Made by a program: the position numbers and the translations under genes. The notes under the pieces were generated by a model. The model saw only the letters and a list, made by a program, of their open reading frames with translations. It was not told where the DNA came from and made no database searches. From contig JARGSG010000114.1 of the NCBI GenBank assembly GCA_030374805.1, forward strand, positions 92,079-156,078: 64,000 nt of DNA. The letters run 5' to 3'. The DNA is from Gracilaria gracilis. Its lineage: Eukaryota > Rhodophyta > Florideophyceae > Gracilariales > Gracilariaceae. Shown piece after piece: positions 45,576 to 56,218 of the stretch; position 1 is the first letter of the stretch, and each line of letters starts with the position of its first letter.

Positions 45576-47763
45576 ATGACTTCCCGCCAAACCACGTCCT
45601 CTAACATAGAGAACTGTTTCAGCCCTTTGGCTGACCCCGGGGAGACCATGGAAGGCATTCGCTTCCCACTTGATAGTAGTAGCGAACCTGAATCCGAATC
45701 TTGGAAACCAGGCCTATCAAAGACCATTGGGAAGAAAGTATCGCCGATCCCTGACCGTAACGACCCTCAGCCTGTGTGCACCCCAGACGAGGCGAGGATC
45801 ACCTTTGGAGCGTGTCGAACGCTCACCAAATGCTCAAACTGCCATTCTAAGAATTCATTCACTCTGAATGGTAACTCTAAGTTTGGACCCACTGTGCGCT
45901 GCTCCGTCAAAGGCTGCTATCGCTCTTTCGGCGGTTTGCGGTTTCATGAAATAATCCGACCATTTCTGGCACCGAGCAGCCCCAGGAATGGCTCTCAGCC
46001 GTCAGTCGAATCCGCTCCTACGCAATCACCGGTTGCCGAGCACCCCATCAGCCACACCAGCACACCCTCTAGCGCACCTGTTGCAGTCGTACAGATACCA
46101 AAGCAGCAATGGGAGTCGATCTTGAGGAGATGCCAGACACTAGAGGATCAAGTTGCTCGGCTCACCCAGCAGCTCCAATCCTCTCGCAACGATGCCACGG
46201 TACTACAACAGAAGCCAAAGCAACGTGCTCCAGAAATTGAAGCACTGCCTGCGGGGACGGCCGTTAACAGACAGCCACCTAACACGGCCCCGCCCAACAC
46301 TGGACGAGCACAACCGCAGAGAAACTCTGTCCGTGAAGCGAAGACTGGAACAACTACTGATGTAAAGACTTGGGCGCAGATTGCAAGAGAAGGCCAGCCT
46401 CGGTCATTGAACAACTTACCACCTGAGTTTCTTACTCGAATGGCTAAGATGGCTCAAAACCTCAAGTCTGGAGGATATGCTCCACTGCCGACATCTCAAT
46501 CTCTGCCCCCGAAAATGGAAGCTCAGTATTTCCGTGGCATACCGCGCGGCCCTTACCGCCCTCTCATGAGACACCTTCGCAGTGGTCTTCCAAGCCGTTG
46601 CGTCATCGCTCTGTCCTTCATAGGACGTTCGATATTGGAAATCGTGACTGCGTCTGACGTTGCTCACAAACTGGTGGCAGGAATGCGTGCAGCCGGGTAC
46701 ACGCACATGCCTAACTTCGCCGCCACCTCGAATGCCATGTCATCGCGAAAGATGATGAGTAAGGCCGAACGACGACAGAAAAACCTGGAGCGGGCGCTAT
46801 ATCGCCTGTAGACTGCAGCAACTCGCACAACATCAGCGTGGGCCAAGCATTGGTATACGTCCCAAGTGAAGGTAACCCAGTGGTTGATGCACAATTAGCA
46901 CCCAACTACACCGAATCAGAATGTGAACCTGACTGCACAACAACCTGGAAAAGTTGGCCGTGATTCTTCCAATGCAAGTCCGATGGTACTTAAGGGGACT
47001 CGTACGAGAACTGCCCATACGATCGACCGCTTTGCACCATTGCGTACACATATTAGATTTGCAGAGGCATCCCAATCAACTGTAGCGGCCATCGATGCCC
47101 ATACGAAAATGAGAACTCATGTACGTTTCGCCGAAGAGTCAACCACGTCCATCGTTGAAAGAAGGGTTCCAACGATGGTTCAGCGCACTGATCGGACAAT
47201 AGACGGCAATACTGGGCCTGGAACGAATGTCCACTTTGTGCCAGAGGAAGCAGGAGCAACAGAATCTCCACAGCCTATGAGCAATTTCAACTGACTCTGA
47301 ACAGCCCATTGCACCAGAAGACGAGCCGAACACTCAACAGACATCCCACATCGTCGAAATTGAACAACAATCGCAGTCGTCGGACTTGTCCACCGACACT
47401 CGACAAAGTGTCGTTTCGATATCTGGGGCAAACCATGAAGCTCATAACACGGAAATTAACGAACTCCCAGAATTCGCACAGCACACCACTGCAATCACTG
47501 CGAGTACAGGACCAGTGACCGCCAATCCGAAAGATATCACTATGGAAGGCGCCCAAACGAGCCCATTGGAACCGCTTCAGACTTCTAATCAGAGTCTGTC
47601 GTCGGATTGGGACCACGATGGTGCTCCCACTTATGACCACGAAATGCGTCGTCCGAACAGATTGGTACCAAATGTGTTCTCCGTGAGCATTAATGTGCCG
47701 TCGACTACGACGCAAACCGGTCCAATTCCACATGATGGTCACCAAAATGGTGAGGTGTTGTGA
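45576..47763 (+). pseudogene. LINE ORF1 with zinc-ribbon-like module (L-4)
   Basis: Starts at ATG 45576. Residues 86-114 hold C-x2-C (KCSNC) and C-x4-C (RCSVKGC) separated by 19 residues, resembling a zinc ribbon rather than the CCHC knuckles common in LINE ORF1. A Pro/Ser-rich linker, a coiled coil at about residues 165-200 (RRCQTLEDQVARLTQQLQSS), TWAQIAREGQPRSL and a globular region (LRSGLPSRCVIALSFIGRSI to about residue 400) follow. The stop at about 46809 is CAG-to-TAG by comparison with L-5. A frameshift near 47290 precedes the Ser/Gln-rich C-terminus. The TGA at 47761-47763 overlaps the ORF2 GTG. Confidence 0.82.
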
Positions 47764-50388
47764 TCCGGGTTGGTATTTTCAACGTGAGAAGTCTCGCACA
47801 TAGCGAGGCCGAAGTCCACCGTGCATGGAAAGTTTTAGGATCAGACTTTCTGTGCGTTGTGGAAACATGGCAACGTCCCTCCGATGAAGTGTCGTTGGCA
47901 TTGCCACATGTGAGTGAGGCGCTGGAAGCGGAGTATAGGAGTCGTGCGCCGAGAGGTGGAATCACGATTTTCCATCATCAGCGCTTTTGTACGAAGGTCG
48001 TGGGCAAGTACGGTACCGCGGCATACAAAATTCTGGCACTGAGAGTTCGCCCAGATCTCAATGTGATAGGAGTATATCTTAGTCCGAGCGCTTCAGATAA
48101 AGACATAAAGAGATTCCTGGAGCGATTGAAATCTTTGATCCGTGGCCCGAGGTCACTGGCTGGCGACCGGAATGCCCGCCATGACGACTGGGATCAACGA
48201 ACAAACAGGCATGGTCGTCGCCTCCGAGCGTGGATCCGCAAATGGGACCTTTTGCTGAGGGCTCCATCCGAGTTGTCGCCAACGTTTCGCACCCAAAATG
48301 GTTCGAGTGTAGTGGATTTCTTCATCTCGAAGCGAGTGTCTGTTCGAAATGCAGCAACAGCAAGTGGATCGTGGGATGCGGTTTCGGATCACAACATGGT
48401 TGTTGCAGACATTGACTGGATGACAACTCAATTCTCACCGCGAAAACCGAAGATTTCGAGGGCGCAACTCAAATGCGTGGACAAAATAGAAGACGCTCAG
48501 ACGTATTACAAAGCCAATTTGCCTAATGTGGCTTCACGTTCTGACCACGCAAACTCAAGAGAGGATCTGGGGAATGCTTGTAGCCAACTTTTGGACACAA
48601 TCAGTTGCCCCTGGATCACTTCCGTATCAATGCCTCCTGACCGATATCGCTTCTTCTGGGATTCTAGTCTGGACCAGTTGAGTCGTGTGTGATCTACCTA
48701 TTACAAACGGTGGAAACGAAGTGGCAACATTCAAATGTGGAATGTATACAAGGTGATTGACCGATTCATTAAACGTCGTTGTCGGGCAAAGAAGAGACAA
48801 CTGTTGGACGAATTTCTTGACACCGCCGAGGACGAAACTGCATCTCAAACAGTGAATCGAATCAACTCGGTGATGAAATTATGATCTCAACATAGCGCAC
48901 GGGCACTGGAACGTGGAAATCCATTAGACCCACAGGACTACGCTGAGTTTATTGCAGAGTATCAGCCACCCGAGTGTGGGGGTGAGAGCAGTCCCCATTT
49001 GACGTTCCGGACTCGTTCCGGATTCCATTGGAAAATTCGATCAAGGATGCGAAGAAGGGAAGATCGATTGGACGTGATAACGTGGCGTCGGAAATGCTAC
49101 AGGTCAGTCCAACTTTGTGCGCGTCCACGCTTCTGAAGCTGTGGCGGCATGTGGCAATGACTACATTGCTGCTGCAACCAGTACACGCTTTCATAAATGG
49201 GAATTGGAAAGATGAGCATGTACAAATGACTCTTGGAGTTCTCCAAGGTGACCCACTCAGCTGTACATTATTCAACATGTATATTGATTCCATGCTGTAT
49301 CGAGTGCAGGAGGTGCCATATCATATGTCGGATCGAGGTGCAGTGCCTTTGCCGACGATGTGATTCTGATGACGAAGACCGATAGCGGGCGGCAACAACT
49401 ACTAAACATATGCAGTAGTTGGGGGAAAGAAATGCAAATGCCGTGGAACACTGCAAATGGCAAGTCGATGGTACTGCACCTGCCTGCAAATCGAAATCAT
49501 TCTAAAATATTCACACTTGCTGGTGATGAGCTGAGCGTGGTACGTAGTGCAGTATATCTGGGGATCTCTCTAAACACCAATGGAATTTCAGCCGACAAGC
49601 ACATGGAACGGGTATAAAATGCTCAACGTCGATTGGGGAGCCTAGCCGGCGCTGGTCTGCACCGGAATGGATTCGATACGCGCAGCTGTGTGAGTTTGTA
49701 CCGCGCATTTCTGAGGTCGATTTACGAATATGCGTTGCATCTTGTACTGCTCACATCACATTTGGAAATGGCGATAGTGAAGCTTGAAGCAACGTTCTTC
49801 AAACTGATTCTTGGAAAAAAGGCATCTCGGTTTAAAACATATCGGGTGCCGATGATGCGTGGACTTTGTCGGTTAGAGTCTGCGGCTCTGCGACGAATTG
49901 TGCTGGCCTCCAAACGTCTACGGCACTATCAATCGTGTCGTGAAAAAGCATTGCATCTTGAATTGGAACACAGCTCGCGACAGTTGAAGGTGAACCGAGC
50001 TTGTCGGCAGCTGTCGCTGTATAATGCGTATCCTTCACTTTCGGCGCTGCGAGCTGAAATGGATAATATGTGTACAACGGGGATAGGTAGAACACGGGAT
50101 GCGGAGTGGAAACTTGCGTCTGCGAGACGGGTTCATAAAATCCCGTGTGCGGCATATGCAAAATACCCACCCGTTCTTCGGTTGCGCAAAGTTTCGCACC
50201 GAATGATGGGTATCAGATGGTACTTCAATGAGTTCTCAGCGAACCCATTGGGGGCACGTGATGTACTTGGACACGAGTACTGGAAGTACGGAAGACTTGA
50301 AGTACTACTTGGAATGGAAGATTGGTCACTTGGAGAGAGGCAGGAGGCGATCCAAATACTAGATGTACTGGAAGAAGCACAGTTGTAA
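47760..50388 (+). pseudogene. LINE ORF2 endonuclease with deleted RT (L-4)
   Basis: The endonuclease domain (47760-48692, 310 codons open) is nearly intact: FNVRSLAHSEAEV, GD-NARHDDW, SDHNMVVADIDW. Two stops (48690 and 48882) are CGA-to-TGA changes relative to other copies. RT lacks about 330 bases with motif A but retains LGVLQGDPLSCTLFNMYID. The FADD box follows a one-base deletion near 49342. A stop at 49615 is shared with L-3. The C-terminal domain (49633-50388) is open, ending in VLEEAQL. Confidence 0.85.
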
Positions 50389-50548
50389 ATCTGTGCTTTA
50401 AGTAGTAAGAATGAATGCGTTGGTTCGTAATAGACCAAGTTAGTTTACACCTTGACAGTGTTACCCTGCTGCTCTTCATGAGATATTGGGAACACTATAA
50501 ATACAACAGCAATTGTTTGAAAAAAAACATATCGGGTGCCGCTGATGA

Positions 50549-51950
50549 GTCGGTGCTATCGGAATGCTAGTTTTTGTGTCAAAAATGACCGAATTAAAGT
50601 GATCGAAAAACCGGTGAATTTATCCAAATTTGGATGTTCTTAATTCTCGAAATATTTCCACATTTCCACTTGTGCTAGTTTGTGCGGAAAGAATCATTCA
50701 CGATTATTTCCATCATTGCCATTTTGGATGAAAGACAAACTAGCATGTTACTTCCGTTCATGCCAGTTTCCGCACCCAATGTAAGTGTGTAAGTGGCATA
50801 TAGTAAGAGCTTTACGGTGCCAAATAGGGATATATATCCCCAAATAGGGATACATATACATAGATAGCGGCTTATGAAATACGATTAGAAGAATGCAAAC
50901 ACTTCGAATACACACTATCTATAGAGATACAGCACATCTATTCAACAACTCTCATATCAGATATCGGCCGTTTATTATCTCACTTTTGAAATGCCTTCGC
51001 ATCACGTGCCACCTCTCTCATCACTCCGTCTCACCCTACGTGCGCCATATTACGCTCCCCACCACTACGTACCCCCCTCTCCCCCAACACATCCACACCG
51101 CTCCCCATAATGCCTTATTGCTGCTTTGAAGGCTGCTCCTTCTTCGCTCGCACCACTCCCTCCATTCAAAAGCACCACAGAAGATGCCCCAACCGTCTCA
51201 CCGCCAACAAGCGTTTCCTCTCTCCCAGCGGCAACGTCCCTCACTTCCCCCGCGCACAAAGCGTCACAAGTCCACACCCTACTCCCACCACCACCCCCCC
51301 TCCCGCCCTCCTCTCTCCAATCGCTCTTCTGATAACGTCCCGATCGCCGACGACGACTCCTACCGCCAGCAACAGCTCTCCCTCTCCGTCCGCACCCAAG
51401 ACGCCTACAATACCGTAGGCACCCCCGTCTGCTCCCTCTCCTCCTCCCCACCTCCTCCACCGGCCCCCTCCTTCTCTCTCCTCAACAACCCCCACCTCGA
51501 ACGAATGGTCCTCTACATCTCTTCCATCATTTCCACCCTCGGCCACCGCAAGGCAGACGAACTCATCTCTCTCCTCTACGACCCCTCCTTCTCCAAGTCA
51601 GCCTTCCACAACGCCGTCTCTTCCGCCTACCAGTGTTTCAAACTTCAAACAGACCTCTTCCAACACCACGTCACCAACATCGGTTTCACCCCCACCACCC
51701 TCCCCGACCCACAGCACCTCTTCACGCCTCCGTCTTCCGAAAGGATGAACTCCAAGTCCTTAAACGACAACTCGCACTCGCACACTCCGACAAAACCTTC
51801 TTCCACCACGTCCCCCACACAACCTCCCCCGGCTCTCCCGTTTTCGCTCACCCCATGGCTTCCTACCTCGGAAAAGAAGCTGTCCCAGCCCTCAAGCACG
51901 CAATCATGCAGTCCTCCAATAAGGCGCGGTCTAAATAAGCGTGAATGATC
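50549..51950 (+). mobile_element. Repeat B: zinc-finger element, best copy
   Basis: The terminus at 50549-50573 matches repeats A and C. The first 250 bases closely match repeat A, including the pair of TAGCATG(T/A)-CGT words. The coding region at 51110-51938 encodes a C2HC-finger protein. The right end is not defined because no matching terminus was found downstream. TIR status, target duplication and the rest of the element are unknown. Confidence 0.6.
51110..51938 (+). pseudogene. C2HC zinc-finger protein of repeat B, unknown family
   Basis: ATG at 51110. Residues 4-26 form C-x4-C-x12-H-x3-C (CFEGCSFFARTTPSIQKHHR, then RC), a plausible DNA- or RNA-binding finger. A long Ser/Thr/Pro linker follows. 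In two further frames come a helical block (HLERMVLYISSIISTLGHRK, DELISLLYDPSFSKSAFHNA) and KDELQVLKRQLALAHSDK plus SPVFAHPMASYLGKEAVPAL. The same order is present in repeat A, so this is one protein family rather than chance, here broken by two frameshifts. The finger could be the N-terminus of a transposase or a gag-like protein; no catalytic motif is seen. Confidence 0.6.
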
Positions 51951-52362
51951 GCGTGAACGCCTATCTACGGCCATTGATTGGCTTAGACGGCTTGGGGCAT
52001 CAACGCCCGTCAACGCCCCGACGCATTTTCTTAAAGGCCCCGGAGCTATAAGCAGAACCCCTACCCCAACCGGATTGTTGCACTTGGTGATTTTCCCACC
52101 AATCGTTTAAATTCAAAGAGAGCGGTTGGCCCCACGGACCCTGATGCGCTTTACGCTGTAGCTCGAGCATTAAAGACAACTGCACGCTACATTTCGACGG
52201 CAGTATACTCTCCTTTCACGTTCTTGCGCTCCCCTAACGCTCCGAATTGCGCTCCTTCTTGTACTCAACCTTAAATTCTGCAACTCTACCCTCGTGTATA
52301 TTTGCCTTGGCATCCTCTTTGTGGTTGAAGTTACTTCTTCCATTCACTTCGTTACAATGGAA
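51951..52362. other. Spacer, no gene seen
   Basis: No supported feature. It may include the right end of repeat B or the promoter of the following pseudogene. Confidence 0.4.
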
Positions 52363-54095
52363 AAACGATGTGGCAGTGCCTTTCCAATGGCTCTCGCATC
52401 TTACGGTACTCCCAACGTTCAATGTTCCCGGGATTGTTCTAGAAAGAAAACCAACACCTCCTTACCTTCATCTGACCCACGTGCATCTACCGTTCACCCA
52501 AAATCATGTCGTGTCTCACCGCGTTCTTCCCGCGCTAGTCCTCGCCGAAACAGCAAGAGTGCTTCATCACCAATCAAACACGCTACCAAAGGCGCTTCTG
52601 TTTCCACTGTTCCCGTTCGCCGCAGTCCCCGAAAGCACTCAACGTCGACAGGAAGCCCCTCTCTTCATGGTTTGTCTTCCGATCAGGGTTTACTACCAGT
52701 TGCGACGGATGCCGCCAACACGCGCAGTTGTGATGCTCTTGGTTCTTCTTCGGCCGTAACTGTCTCGCCCTACAACGACCAAAAGTTCAAAGAGACTCGC
52801 GTTCGATATATATATTCTTTTCTCTTGAAAAGAAGGGTAGAGGTCTTGAAGAAAATCTGTAAGCCGTTCAAAGTCGTTGTGCATAATCGCCAACACGGAC
52901 AGCTCCTGCCCGGAATTATACTCTTTTTCCACCTTAAGAGTTTGGATAGCGTCAGCATTAGGGACTGCATCTCCTTGAATGACGAACTTGGGCCATTTTT
53001 TAAATGGGAGGAGAAATGCATCGCAATGCGTGCTGCGTTAACCAAGTTGCCTGAAGTTGGAGATTTCGTGAACATGCTTCACAATAATGACCGCAAATGG
53101 ATCTAGAAACAACTACAAAATTATCAGCGAGCAGGTCAGGAAGAATCTGGATTTCCTCTTACCCAGGAGGAGCCATCGGGTCACAAGGACCCGCCGTTGA
53201 GCCTAAATGAATTTGCTAGGCTCATGGTCATTCTGCGGGATGGTGAACAGGCCAAAAACGCCCTGGCCAACGCGTACGGTAAAACGCTTCCGAAATCGGA
53301 GCTGGACTACAAGGTAAATCGCCAATCACACTGGTTAGTCGTCGCTAACAGGTTCAACGATAGGCATGTTAACTCCAGTCACAGCTTCGCAAGGAAAATT
53401 GGATGGCGTTGATTCGAATAGAAGACCTCTTTGCTACCGAAGTGCAACAGTACTTAAAAAGCAATTCGACGGTATTCTCCAGTTTACTACTATTGTAAGG
53501 GCAAATTGGTCAAAATCTGGCCGAAATGGCCCAACCAATATCACCTCCTTTATGGATAGAACTGCTGGGGGAGACCTAACCGCTGAATCAAAGCGTGCTT
53601 ATGTGTTTTGTATTGTGTCAGGATTGGAAACTGAAAACGAGGCCGACCACCTACTTGTTACGGCTTCAAAGCTGATTGAGGAGCACGATGGTGGAGTTGA
53701 GGAAGCTCAACTCGGAGGCATAGAGGGAAATGCAGCGTTTGGCCGTAGGAGTTCGAGTGCAAGAACGAGTGGGAGCAAGAAGAAATTTGCGATATATCGA
53801 AGGAGATGAATCGATCCAACAATATCTCCGAAGCGAATCAAGAATTAATGAAAGAGCATTTGGCGCTAGAGCGAAAGAAAATATAGGGGCCAAAGAAGTC
53901 GTTTGAAGAGCAGGATATGGAGGAGTTGGAGAAAGTTGTTAAGCTTTCTTCCATGCTTGTGCAGAGCTCTGACACACTAAAGAGAGCTCGTGATCTACAT
54001 GACATGGAAATCGTCGCATCCTTGGAACAGACCCATACAAGGTTGTTGAAGAAGTTCAAGTGTATGACAGAAGAGGAAAGCAAAGATTCATCATA
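52363..54095 (+). pseudogene. SANT/Myb-like protein pseudogene
   Basis: One coding unit can be traced through a stop at 53104 and frameshifts near 53380 and 53780. The N-terminus (MEKRCGSAFP) is Ser/Pro/Arg-rich with SPRR and RRSPRKHS repeats typical of nuclear proteins. A globular middle (KRRVEVLKKICKPF and on) follows. Then comes a Myb/SANT-like block with conserved Trp: NEFARLMVILRDGEQAKNAL, SHWLVVANRFND, LKKQFDGILQFTTIVRANW. A charged coiled-coil end follows (NQELMKEHLALERKK, MEELEKVVKLSSMLVQSS). It could be a transcription factor or the accessory DNA-binding protein of a DNA transposon. Family assignment is uncertain. Confidence 0.5.
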
Positions 54096-54101
54096 ACACT
54101 T

Positions 54102-54355
54102 TCATGGTTCTTTTCCTTGTACTTCTTTGATTGCCGGGCTTCGTCGCCCTTTCGTGGTGGGACTACCGATTATATTGCCTGCTTTAGCGTTTAAAATTTC
54201 TACTGCTACACGTGCTTGTTCTTTTGTGGTTTTACGTTTTCTTTCGTAAAGATGCATTGTCCCCGTTCCAACTGTTTTCTCCTTCTCCTCTGTACTGCCC
54301 TTTCTCTTCATCCGACGCAGAGTCTTCTGACATCTTCGGTTGGTCCAGTTAGGGG
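54102..54355 (-). other. Short basic open frame
   Basis: A minus-strand frame of about 70-80 codons ending at 54102 is rich in Lys, Arg and Glu (EKTVGTGTMHLYERKRKTTK). It then has EQARVAVEILNAKAG, which could form helices of a DNA-binding domain. Not recognised, and possibly chance. Confidence 0.25.
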
Positions 54356-54450
54356 AATCAGACTCTGGATAGAATCACAATGATTCGATATTTGAGGCAG
54401 AGGCTGCTCCGCGAAGTAGCACCAAGACGTGGAAAGTTTTGAAGGATTAG

Positions 54451-55343
54451 TCGGCGCCTTTCTTCATCACTTGGTTGCAGTGTGTTGTCACTGTGCTGTT
54501 TTGTTATATTGCTGGCAAGCTGCCCCTCGCCAATGTGCCGCCTTTCGAGGTGCGCCCCGACGTTCTCAAGCAGATGCTTTCCTTTTCCCTTGTTTTCACG
54601 TACAGAATTGTCTTCAACAACTTGTGTCTCAAGTATGTCGAGGTGTCTTTCCACCAGGTTGCGCGAACGCTCACCATTGTCTTCAACGTTGTTTTTGACT
54701 GCGTCGTTCTGGACCAGGTCACTTCCTTCAAGGCCATGGTGTCCTGTGCTTTCGTCGTGTCCAGTTTTGCTCTTTGAAACGTGGAGGAGATGCGCTGGTT
54801 TCTTCTTGGAGTTCTTCTTGGTCTCACCTCTTTCTCTTTCGTCGCCATGAACTCCATCTTTGTCAAGAAGAAGTTTGTCCTTGTCGACAACAAGCCCTGG
54901 AAAATCACCCTGTATAACAACCTCAACGCCTTTTTCCTCTTCCTCCCGCTCATTCTCGGTTTCGGTGACATTTCGTATGTTCTCACCTCTCCAGAATTCC
55001 GTACACTCAACTACAGGGTACTCTTGTTTGGATTTAGATAGCTGGGTGTCAGTATTTCTTTTGTCACGGCCGCTCAGATCAAGTATACCTCCCCGCTTAC
55101 ACACAATGTCTCGCTACTGCAAAGGCAGCTGCGCAGACTATCGTTGCCCTTCTTATATATCGAAATCCCATCCCATCTCTTGGTTTCCTTGCCGTACTTA
55201 TCGTTTTTTAGGCTTCTCTAGGATACACGCTTGTCAGAAGAGCTGAGATGGAAAAGAAGGCTGAGCATCAAACTGCCTCGAAGCTCGACACATCTAAGGA
55301 GCCTCTTACCTCAAGTCCAGAAATGCGTATAGAGAAAGCATAG
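54451..55343 (+). pseudogene. GDP-fucose transporter-like (SLC35C family) pseudogene
   Basis: The family carries GDP-sugars into the Golgi. Visible are FFITWLQCVVTVLFCYIAGK, FNNLCLKYVEVSFHQVARTL, MNSIFVKKKFVLVDNKPWKI, TLYNNLNAFFLFLPL and, in a second frame, RNPIPSLGFLAVLIVF with the polar tail YTLVRRAEMEKKAEHQ. Order and spacing match SLC35C1-type proteins, with several hydrophobic segments. The N-terminal about 50 residues are missing. Stops at 54775 and 55039, one frameshift near 55115 and a stop near 55210 disable it. No introns are visible. A related nucleotide-sugar or triose-phosphate-translocator family member is the alternative. Confidence 0.78.
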
Positions 55344-55499
55344 ACCTGTAAACCAGCCCTCTGTTTCCTTCCTCAGCGCCCTGTGGGACTCCTGGTTTCT
55401 TTCACATACCATGTCATACGTGTTCGAACTTTTAGTCAACGAACCCTTGCTGCCTCCGGGGATTCTTTAACTTTTGTTTCTCTTCAGGACGCCGCAACG

Positions 55500-56218
55500 A
55501 ACGCAGGTTAGAGAAGAAAAGGGGAAAGTGGTGAAGAAGATGAGTAAGACAAACAAAGGGGGTAGGCCACCTTCTTCCCGAGTTTAGTGATCGGGCAGCG
55601 ATCGCAACCTACAAATACTCTAGCGCGCGCCGCCGCCGTCGCAGCCAGCGACATAACTGCACACGTTGTCAAAGTGTACACTTTGACAGCCAAAGCGCGT
55701 GCAAAACACAATACGAATTCAAACAACTAAATCAAATCGTGCCAAATCCAATGCCAACTCCATGATCCATATCTTGCTCTAAAAAATTGAAAATTTCGGT
55801 CTGGCACAGCCAACACCCTCGCGCAGCTCAGAATCGCACATTCGCTCCAAAACCCTTCATAGTAGCCCAGAATCGCATACATTGCACAACCCATCACAAT
55901 GGCCTATAATAACAGATACTCCACTAACGCATAACTGGCCACCACCTACAGGCTGCAGCCAATCACAGCGTACCACTTGTTCCATCTTCCCTTCTCGCTC
56001 CATACAACACGTTCCACTTGTGCAAACCACGTTGCATGTAGCCATTTGCAGTGGCCAATCATATTGCAGTATCACGTTCGGTTCGCGGAGACACGCATAT
56101 GCGCTTTTCTCATGAGGGTGCCCAAAAGTGCCCATGCTCCCCTGCAACTTTGTATTCCAAGTACTTGGAGCACCCTTGAGGGACTGACAGGCACTCGACC
56201 ACATCCATACATCAACAC
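55500..56218 (-). mobile_element. Copia 3' LTR (C-4)
   Basis: On the minus strand it starts at 56218 with TGTTGATGTATGG, directly after the polypurine tract, and aligns with the LTR at 58034 (+) over at least 200 bases and again around 55590-55740 versus 58480-58640. The far boundary near 55500 is approximate. It contains a perfect 22-base palindrome at 55667-55688 and, in the position of the 58567 hairpin, a shorter stem GTCGC/GCGAC. Confidence 0.7.
55667..55688. promoter_or_regulatory. Perfect 22-base palindrome in copia LTR
   Basis: TGTCAAAGTGT followed immediately by its own reverse complement. It lies inside LTR C-4 and is degenerate in the sister LTR of C-5 (ACTTTCCGTGTAC). It could be a binding site for a dimeric regulator. 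This is inferred from symmetry only. Confidence 0.4.

Larger units (their letters stand above)
44514..50523 (+). mobile_element. LINE copy L-4, nearly full length, RT-deleted
   Basis: The leader is 44514-45575, ORF1 45576-47763, ORF2 47760-50388, followed by a 3' end with ATTGGGAACACTATAAATAC and an A-run. It has the best ORF1 in the window. It shares with L-3 the RT deletion (around 49150) and the stop at 49615-49617. The 5' end lies against L-3. At the 3' side, a 26-base piece of LINE internal sequence and then repeat B follow. Confidence 0.9.

Noticed and set aside
51065..51546. Glycine/arginine-rich minus-strand frames across repeat B
   Set aside because: They are antisense shadows of the Ser/Pro/Thr-rich zinc-finger protein, whose order of blocks is conserved in repeat A on the sense strand only.
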